This document shows positions 1-5,305 of a DNA stretch of 5,305 nt, piece by piece. How positions within the stretch are numbered: position 1 is the first letter of the stretch; each line of letters begins with the position of its first letter. Both the position numbers and the translations under genes were made by a program. The stretch comes from an uncultured Planctomycetaceae bacterium (lineage in GTDB: Bacteria > Planctomycetota > Planctomycetia > Planctomycetales > Planctomycetaceae): positions 1-5,305 of the forward strand of contig CAIJTL010001560.1 in assembly GCA_903823545.1 (NCBI GenBank), in the 5' to 3' direction. The notes under the pieces are model-generated. The model did not search any database. It was not told the DNA's origin and saw nothing but the letters and a program-made list of their open reading frames with translations.

Positions 1-2187
1 AGCTATCCATATTGGATGCTCGATGACGGCATGCGCCGCTACTGGATTAGCCGCACGCAACTCAAGCAACCGCCCAACGAAGACGTATTGCTCAATCAGT
101 TCGAGAAGTTTGACATTCCTGCCAAGCGAGCAGGTGGCTCACTCGTTGTCGGGTCAGTCGGGCCGTTTCTGAAGTTGAGCCCGTTCAACAACAACGGCCA
201 TCGCGAAGTCTCCGTACTTGGCCCGAACAGGGCACCGATCAACCTGATTCAAGGAATCACGCAACTACGACCGCAGTCCTGCACGGTGACCGGGTTGAAT
301 CACGAATGGGAATTCAGCATCGCGACTTCTTCGCTACGACGTGAAGAACTCACCGCCATGTTGACCCGCTGGACCACCTCGGAAAAGAGGGACGTTCGCT
401 TCGCCGTTGTCCGCTTTTTGCAGCAAGCGGGGATGTACGAACTCGCATTGGAAGAATGCGAACGACTTTCCGTCGATAAGCCAGAGTTGAAACCGGACTG
501 CGATCAGTTCGCTCGCGAAGCACGACAGCTTCTCGCGCGACGCTTGCTACAAGAACTAAAACATCGCCGAGCCGCCGGACAGCATCAGCTCGTTTTGGCC
601 GCGCTCAAATCTTTTCCGACGCAAGAACTTGGAGCTGACATCCTCCGTGAAGTACGAAACTTTCAAAATGAATTCACGGACGCACAAGACAAGATTGACC
701 ATGTGAAAAACCTGCTCGGGAACTTGCAGGCAGAACTCACGAAAGACGAGCTGATACAAGTCGCTCCATTACGAGACGAAGTGATCCAACAGATAGACTT
801 CGAAACGCTCCCCCGTTTGGAACCATTCCTCAAACTAGAAAAAGATGCCACGCTTACGGCGGCTCAAAAACTAGCCGTTGCCTATTCCGGATGGGTCTTG
901 GGTGATGCGAATGCGACAACCGATTTCCCCAACGCGGTTCGATTATGGTCAGCACGATTTCACGCCCTGCAATATCTGCGAGCGACACATCCACAGCAGC
1001 GTCAACAGGCGTTGGCAGACCTCACTGCAACAGAGGGTGTCGGCCCGAAGACCGTCGAACAACTCATCCCGCGATTACCACCAACGGTCGAAACCACTGC
1101 CTTGCAGCCGGGCAAGATTCTGAAACTGTCCCTCAATGAACCTGGACGCACTCGCGATGAAGACAGCGATGATCCGACGACGTTTAAGTACTCGGTACTC
1201 GTCCCGCAGGAATTCAATCCGCATCACACCTACCCATTGATCATCGCGCTGCACGAAGGGGGGCTGTCTCCCGAGAACGCGTTGAAATGGTGGGGCGGCG
1301 ATGATGGCTCGCCGCTGCAATCACAGCGTCACGGTTACATCGTGATTGCTCCGGAATACCTCCCACCGAAACCCGGCGACCCGCTCCCTGCTCCTACCGA
1401 GACGATCGTTTGGGAATGTCTTCGAGATGTTCGTCGTCGTTTCTCAATCGACTCCGACCGCATCTTTCTTTCCGGTCACGGCCGCGGAGCCGAAGCCGCC
1501 TTCGATGTGTCGCTCGCTCATCCTGACCTCTTCGCGGGTGTCATTCCCATCTCTGGTGGCATTGATCGAGACAGCAAACATCTTCGCTCAAATGCCTTCG
1601 AGCAGAACTGGTACGTCGTTATGGGTGAGTTCGATTTCGGCTTGTACAATCGCAACGCAAAAGCGATGGAAGAGATCATGCGCAAGGCCGCCGACATCGT
1701 CTTGGTCCAATACAAGAGCCGCGGCCATGAAACGTTCTACAGCGAGATTCATCGTCTCTTCGATTGGATGGAACTCCATCGCCGCCCAAGCGAACCGACT
1801 GAGTTTGAATTCAGCAGCTTTCGCACCCGCGACGTCCGCTTACACTGGGTCCGCTGGGCGAACACTAGCCTCAACAACAATCGCTCGATGAAACCAATCC
1901 CGATTTCCGTCGCAGCCGCCAAGTCACCCAGTCCAATCAACCTGAAGGCCAGAGTCCTTGCCGGTGAATCAGACAACAAGAAGACCATCTCGGTCGGCGG
2001 ACACGGCCCCATCACACTGTGGTTGAACCCCACACTCATTGACTTCAACAAACGCCTCATCGTCGAAAACGGTGGCAAGCGCAAGTTCAACGACTTCCTC
2101 AAACCCGAAGTCGAAGCAGTCCTCGAAGACTACCGCCAAAGAGGCGACCGCCAACGCCTACACTCCGTGCGTGTGCAGATTGATTGA
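1..2187 (+). CDS. Large protein with C-terminal PHB-depolymerase/esterase-like alpha/beta-hydrolase domain, nucleophile Ser replaced by Gly (5' partial)
   Basis: The reading frame is open to the left edge. The first ATG (position 16) has no ribosome binding site and the codons before it (SYPYW) read on naturally, so the true start lies upstream; a signal peptide cannot be assessed. Residues below count from that ATG. Residues 1-110 look mixed or beta-rich. Residues 110-260 look alpha-helical, with a TPR-like stretch near 128-152. Residues about 390-590 form an alpha/beta-hydrolase core: LIIALHEGG (408-416), YIVIAPEY (441-448), the nucleophile elbow GHGRG (487-491), then AHPDLFAGVIPISGG. Candidate acid and base are D540 (GEFD) and H571 (RGHE). 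The elbow normally reads G-x-S-x-G; here the centre is G489 (GGC), so ordinary serine hydrolysis is not expected unless another residue substitutes. The tail (595-723) ends in a beta-rich segment containing ITLWLNP. The domain assignment is firm; substrate and activity are unknown. A catalytically dead binding or scaffold role is an inference. Confidence 0.8.
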   Translation, partial: SYPYWMLDDGMRRYWISRTQLKQPPNEDVLLNQFEKFDIPAKRAGGSLVVGSVGPFLKLSPFNNNGHREVSVLGPNRAPINLIQGITQLRPQSCTVTGLNHEWEFSIATSSLRREELTAMLTRWTTSEKRDVRFAVVRFLQQAGMYELALEECERLSVDKPELKPDCDQFAREARQLLARRLLQELKHRRAAGQHQLVLAALKSFPTQELGADILREVRNFQNEFTDAQDKIDHVKNLLGNLQAELTKDELIQVAPLRDEVIQQIDFETLPRLEPFLKLEKDATLTAAQKLAVAYSGWVLGDANATTDFPNAVRLWSARFHALQYLRATHPQQRQQALADLTATEGVGPKTVEQLIPRLPPTVETTALQPGKILKLSLNEPGRTRDEDSDDPTTFKYSVLVPQEFNPHHTYPLIIALHEGGLSPENALKWWGGDDGSPLQSQRHGYIVIAPEYLPPKPGDPLPAPTETIVWECLRDVRRRFSIDSDRIFLSGHGRGAEAAFDVSLAHPDLFAGVIPISGGIDRDSKHLRSNAFEQNWYVVMGEFDFGLYNRNAKAMEEIMRKAADIVLVQYKSRGHETFYSEIHRLFDWMELHRRPSEPTEFEFSSFRTRDVRLHWVRWANTSLNNNRSMKPIPISVAAAKSPSPINLKARVLAGESDNKKTISVGGHGPITLWLNPTLIDFNKRLIVENGGKRKFNDFLKPEVEAVLEDYRQRGDRQRLHSVRVQID

Positions 2188-2219
2188 GCGGCCCGGTTCA
2201 CTAACGAGCGACGATTGGC

Positions 2220-2226
2220 AAGAGGA
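2220..2226 (+). promoter_or_regulatory. Shine-Dalgarno sequence of the AhpD-like gene
   Basis: AAGAGGA lies seven bases upstream of the ATG at 2234. It decides the start of the small gene. The frame is open much further upstream (an ATG at 2039), but that extension lies inside the preceding hydrolase gene and does not resemble the family. Confidence 0.65.
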
Positions 2227-2233
2227 CGATATC

Positions 2234-2623
2234 ATGCAACCGCTGATCGAATATGAGCAGAGTCAGGGAGTGGTCCGCGAGGTCTTTGACGACATTCGAG
2301 CGACGCGCAAGACGGATGAGATCAACAACTTTTGGAAAGCGCTTGCCAATCATCCGCCGACGCTTCAGCGAACGTGGGCCACGTTGAAAGAGGTGATGGC
2401 GGGAAGCGGTGAGCTGGACCCACTTGTTCGCGAATTGATCTACATCGCGGTCAGCGTTACCAATGGGTGCAACTACTGCATTGCCTCTCATCGAGCTGCA
2501 GCCGTTTCCAAAGGGATGACCGATGCGATGTATGGCGAGCTGATGAGTATCGTCGGCGTCGCTAACATGACGAATCGTCTAGCCAATGGCTTCCAGGTTC
2601 CAATCGACGATAAATTCAAATAG
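2234..2623 (+). CDS. AhpD-like / carboxymuconolactone decarboxylase family protein
   Basis: This 129-residue protein is a short all-helical member of the AhpD/CMD superfamily, which includes thiol-dependent alkylhydroperoxidases and related redox proteins acting in the cytoplasm. The diagnostic segment is E67, then C79-N-Y-C82, then H86 in CIASH. The spacing E to C is 12, C to C is 3 and C to H is 4, identical to the Glu118/Cys130/Cys133/His137 relay of Mycobacterium tuberculosis AhpD. The extra histidine between the AhpD cysteines is Y81 here, so it fits the peroxidase-related branch better than true AhpD. The C-terminal MTNRLANGFQVPID wording is typical of that branch. No signal peptide or membrane segment is seen. 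The start has a good Shine-Dalgarno sequence. It follows the hydrolase gene by 46 bp and precedes a DUF1501 gene by 10 bp, which suggests co-transcription. The family is certain; peroxidase activity and the electron donor are inferred. Confidence 0.88.
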   Translation: MQPLIEYEQSQGVVREVFDDIRATRKTDEINNFWKALANHPPTLQRTWATLKEVMAGSGELDPLVRELIYIAVSVTNGCNYCIASHRAAAVSKGMTDAMYGELMSIVGVANMTNRLANGFQVPIDDKFK

Positions 2624-2633
2624 TGGGCGAGCA

Positions 2634-4103
2634 ATGTTCTCAATCCACGGATCTGCGAGTCGTTTGTGCGATGTCGCTTCGCGGCGTGAGTTACTCTCAA
2701 TCGGCGGGCTATCACTAATCGGACTGAGCCTTCCTGCTTTTTTGCGCCAACAAGCGATTCAGGCGGCTTCAAACCCATCCGGTTCGTCTCGAAGTTCTCG
2801 TCGGTCGGGCACTGCGGAATCGGTGATCTTGGTTTATCTGCAAGGATCACCGAGCCACATCGACTTGTTTGATCCGAAGCCCGAGGCACCGGCTGAAATC
2901 CGTGGTGAATTTCGGCCCATCGCCACACGAGCCCCTGGGATGCAGCTCGGTGAAGTGTTGCCGATGCTGGCCGAGCAAGCTCACAACTTCACGATCATTC
3001 GATCGTTGGGGGTCAAGCCGAAGGGACTGCGAAATCATGGCTCGGCAATTTACATGCTGATGACGGGCACCGATCCCAACAACTTTTCATCGACAGGGCT
3101 CGCGGTCCCGCCATCACGCGACGATCTCCCTTCAATCGGTTCGATCGTGGCTCGGCAACGCCCATCAACATCGGGTGGCCTCAGTTATGTAGCAGTCTGC
3201 GGAGCGGTGAAAGAAGGAAAAGAAGTCGGCGTTGGCCAGTCGGCTGGAATCCTCGGAGCGGCCTATGACCCATTCACGATGTATGACGACCCGACTCTGC
3301 CGCTAAAGCTTGAAGCGTTCTCGCTCCCTGGTGACGTGACGTTGGACCGGCTGCAATCGCGAGTCGATTTGCGTTCGAGCATTGACGCTCAGCGTAACGA
3401 GACGAGTCGTCAATCGGCGGCCAAAGTGACCGCCACTTTCGACACCTATTACGACCGAGCATTGGGGCTCGTGCAATCACATCGAGCCGTGCAAGCATTT
3501 CGGCTCGATACCGAATCAGACGCGACTCGCGACCGGTTTGGTCGCACGCGGTTTGGTCAGAGTTGCTTACTAGCTCGCAGATTGGTTGAGGCGGGGACTC
3601 GATTCGTACAAGTGACTTGGCCCGCTCGGTCCGACGACGAACCTGTCCCTGGTCCTGATGGTTCGTGGGACACGCATCGCAACAACTTCTCAACGTTACG
3701 CGAACATCGCTGTCCGGTCTTCGACCGAACCATGTCAGCGCTACTGGCTGATCTCGCAGAACGCGGTCTCTTGGAAACAACACTCGTCGTGGCCGTTGGC
3801 GAGTTTGGACGTTCGCCGAAGATCGGAGTTCCCACCACCGACAATGTCGGCCCCGGCGGACGCGATCATTGGCCCGAATGTTATTCCTGCCTGATCGCCG
3901 GCGGTGGAGTGAAGCCGGGCCAAGTCTATGGTGAATCAGATCGCTTCGGCGCATGGCCGAAAAACAATCCCGTGCATCCCTATGATCTCATCACCACGAT
4001 CTATCACGCATTAGGAATTGATCCAGCCACCGAATACCACGACGCACTCAATCGCCCCCGTCGCCTCGTCGAGCACGGCCAACCGGTCCTCGGCCTCTTT
4101 TGA
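2634..4103 (+). CDS. DUF1501 family protein (alkaline-phosphatase/sulfatase-like fold), Tat-exported
   Basis: This is a complete 489-residue DUF1501 protein, a normal length for the family. The N-terminus has a twin-arginine signal: S16-R17-R18-E-L-L, then a hydrophobic run (LSIGGLSLIGLSLPAFL) ending near residue 37, so export of the folded protein is predicted. The mature part opens with VILVYLQGSPSHIDLFDPK (64-82), the hallmark motif with H75 and D77. It continues with H135-G-S, LARRLVEAGTRFVQV (313-327), WDTH (345-348), GEFGRSP (389-395), GRDHWP (409-414) and HPYDLITTIYHALGI (448-462). The conserved Asp, His and Glu residues are candidate metal ligands by analogy with the alkaline phosphatase superfamily; the reaction and substrate are unknown. 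The ATG at 2634 is preferred over an in-frame ATG at 2586, because the latter lies inside the upstream gene, lacks a ribosome binding site and adds 16 residues before the usual planctomycete N-terminus. The ribosome binding site at 2634 is only a weak G-rich stretch (2625-2630), consistent with translational coupling. No cytochrome/DUF1553 partner is adjacent. Confidence 0.9.
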   Translation: MFSIHGSASRLCDVASRRELLSIGGLSLIGLSLPAFLRQQAIQAASNPSGSSRSSRRSGTAESVILVYLQGSPSHIDLFDPKPEAPAEIRGEFRPIATRAPGMQLGEVLPMLAEQAHNFTIIRSLGVKPKGLRNHGSAIYMLMTGTDPNNFSSTGLAVPPSRDDLPSIGSIVARQRPSTSGGLSYVAVCGAVKEGKEVGVGQSAGILGAAYDPFTMYDDPTLPLKLEAFSLPGDVTLDRLQSRVDLRSSIDAQRNETSRQSAAKVTATFDTYYDRALGLVQSHRAVQAFRLDTESDATRDRFGRTRFGQSCLLARRLVEAGTRFVQVTWPARSDDEPVPGPDGSWDTHRNNFSTLREHRCPVFDRTMSALLADLAERGLLETTLVVAVGEFGRSPKIGVPTTDNVGPGGRDHWPECYSCLIAGGGVKPGQVYGESDRFGAWPKNNPVHPYDLITTIYHALGIDPATEYHDALNRPRRLVEHGQPVLGLF

Positions 4104-4238
4104 TCACACGCTACTTCGCGAATCGTTTGCGGCACCCTGGCCGATCCGACTCGAACGGAATTGCTCCCGCTTTTTACCACGTCGGCATCAACATCTCTCT
4201 CACGGCTTTGATATTGAGCCAGGATGCTCCGAGCAAAC

Positions 4239-5305
4239 TCAGACTAAGATATCGTCGACCACTCGACCCGCGACGTCGGTCAGACGGAAGTCTCGACCGG
4301 CGAATTTGTAGGTCAAGCGTTCGTGGTTCAGACCAAGCTGATGCAGGATTGTCGCGTGGAGGTCGTGCATGTGGACTTTGTCTTGGACGGCATGATGTCC
4401 GAACTCGTCGGTCGCACCGTAGGCGAATCCGGGTTTCACGCCACCACCGGCAAGCCACGTTGTGAAGCCGCCCGGATTGTGGTCTCGACCTGTCCCGTTC
4501 TTTTCGGCGTATGGCGTGCGACCGAATTCGCCACTCCACCAGACGATCGTGTCGTCGAGCAGACCGCGTTGTTTGAGATCAGTCAACAAGCCCGCGATCG
4601 GCAGATCGACCGCCTTCGCATGATCAGCATGCTTAGGCATGTTGCTGTGCTGGTCCCAAGCGGGGTTGGCCGAGTTATCGCTGTAGTTCACTTGGATGTA
4701 TCGCACTCCTGATTCAGCGAGGCGGCGAGCCATCAAGCATTGGCGACCAAAGTCATCGGTCGTCTTGTCGCCGATACCGTAGAGCGTTTGCGTCTCTTTG
4801 GATTCTTGCGACAGGTCAAAGACCTCTGGAGCATGATTCTGCATGCGAAAGCCAAGCTCGAATGAATCGAGGACCGCTTGCATCTCGTTGTCACCGGAAT
4901 GTCGAGCGACCTGCTCGGCGTTCAATGCTTGCAGCAGATCGAAACGCTCGCGCTGCTCGGTCGATGAAAGCCGTTCGTTGCTGAGGTATCGCACGCGAGC
5001 TTCCGCCGCCGGGGTTCCCGCTCGACCGATCGCGGTCCCCTGATAGACCGGCGGTAAGAACGCTGTCCCGAAATTTCGAGGCCCGCCGTTCGCGATCGCC
5101 GGACAAATCGAAACGAACCCGGGAAGGTTCTGACTCTCGGTTCCCAGCCCGTAGCTGACCCACGCTCCCATCGACGGTCGAATAAAGTTGGTTGACCCCG
5201 TGTGCAAGAACAAGGTCGCCGGCCCGTGAGCGACCCCTTCGGTGTGCATGCTATGAATGAAGCACATGTCGTCGACGTGTTCCGCCATTCGCGGGAACAA
5301 CTCCG
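4239..5305 (-). CDS. DUF1501 family protein, second paralogue (5' partial at right edge)
   Basis: The frame remains open at the right edge. The first possible initiator, a TTG at 5300, is an internal Leu in the family motif E-L-F-P-R-M-A, so the start and Tat signal lie outside the window; by comparison with full-length members, roughly 100 residues or more are missing. Residues below count from that Leu. Visible DUF1501 motifs include FPRMAEHVDDMCFIHSMHT (2-20), HGPATLFLHTG (25-35), DDFGRQCLMARRLAESGVRY (182-201), WDQH (215-218), GEFGRTP (257-263), GRDHNPGGFT (271-280), LAGGGVKPG, YGATDEFG and HMHDLHATILHQLGL (310-324), ending in FRLTDVAGRVVDDILV. All conserved Asp/His/Glu positions are present. 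The HDLHATILH ending and the TDV tail mark the DUF1501 subgroup that usually follows a planctomycete cytochrome (DUF1549/DUF1553) gene, so such a gene may lie just beyond the right edge. The protein is predicted to be exported; its reaction is unknown. Confidence 0.88.
   Translation of the reverse strand, partial: ELFPRMAEHVDDMCFIHSMHTEGVAHGPATLFLHTGSTNFIRPSMGAWVSYGLGTESQNLPGFVSICPAIANGGPRNFGTAFLPPVYQGTAIGRAGTPAAEARVRYLSNERLSSTEQRERFDLLQALNAEQVARHSGDNEMQAVLDSFELGFRMQNHAPEVFDLSQESKETQTLYGIGDKTTDDFGRQCLMARRLAESGVRYIQVNYSDNSANPAWDQHSNMPKHADHAKAVDLPIAGLLTDLKQRGLLDDTIVWWSGEFGRTPYAEKNGTGRDHNPGGFTTWLAGGGVKPGFAYGATDEFGHHAVQDKVHMHDLHATILHQLGLNHERLTYKFAGRDFRLTDVAGRVVDDILV

Noticed and set aside
16..18. 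ATG at 16 as the true start of the hydrolase gene.
   Set aside because: There is no ribosome binding site in the 15 bases before it and the frame is open to the edge. The sequence there does not look like a protein N-terminus or a signal peptide.
1346..1891. A 181-codon open frame on the plus strand.
   Set aside because: It overlaps the hydrolase domain in another frame, where the main frame carries clear family motifs. The product is low-complexity in Ser/Arg/Thr.
2586..2633. An upstream in-frame ATG that would extend the DUF1501 protein by 16 residues.
   Set aside because: It lies within the AhpD-like gene, has no Shine-Dalgarno sequence, and would place extra residues before a typical planctomycete Tat signal start at 2634.
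3274..3954. A 226-codon open frame on the minus strand.
   Set aside because: It lies antisense to the well-supported DUF1501 gene, its product is Arg-rich and resembles no family, and it is a compositional shadow.
4117..4131. Small hairpin (six pairs with one G-T wobble, three-base loop) in the gap between the convergent genes, considered as a terminator.
   Set aside because: The stem is weak and is followed by GCACCCTGG rather than a T run. The T5 run at 4171-4175 has only a three-pair stem before it. The 135-bp gap shows no convincing intrinsic terminator in either direction.
4323..4712. A 129-codon plus-strand open frame.
   Set aside because: It is antisense to conserved motifs of the minus-strand DUF1501 gene, with no ribosome binding site or family likeness.

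Overview
This window most likely comes from a planctomycete, probably of the Pirellulaceae (Rhodopirellula/Pirellula-like). Three of its four genes belong to families that are greatly expanded in that phylum: two DUF1501 proteins and a large protein with a PHB-depolymerase-type alpha/beta-hydrolase domain. Base composition looks moderately GC-rich. The lineage is inferred from family content and wording of motifs, not from a marker gene.

Layout. Positions 1-2187 (+) hold the 3' part of a long gene, open at the left edge, with an alpha-helical middle and a C-terminal alpha/beta-hydrolase domain. The expected nucleophile serine of that domain is a glycine. After 46 bp comes a small AhpD/carboxymuconolactone-decarboxylase-family gene at 2234-2623 (+), with a clear Shine-Dalgarno sequence and the full Glu/Cys/Cys/His spacing of AhpD. 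Ten bases after its stop, a complete Tat-exported DUF1501 gene begins (2634-4103, +). These three genes share a strand with short gaps and could be one transcript. A 135-bp convergent gap (4104-4238) follows. A second, diverged DUF1501 gene then runs on the minus strand (4239-5305) and is cut at its 5' end by the right edge.

How the genes may work together. DUF1501 proteins have an alkaline-phosphatase/sulfatase-like fold and are normally exported, so the window looks like part of a planctomycete envelope or periplasm-associated accessory locus. The substrates cannot be read from sequence. The AhpD-like protein is predicted to be a cytoplasmic thiol-based redox or peroxidase-related enzyme. 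Its link to the DUF1501 gene rests only on tight spacing. No RNA genes, mobile elements, CRISPR arrays or convincing terminators were found. The window is mostly ordinary planctomycete gene content, and the degenerate hydrolase active site is the point most worth following.
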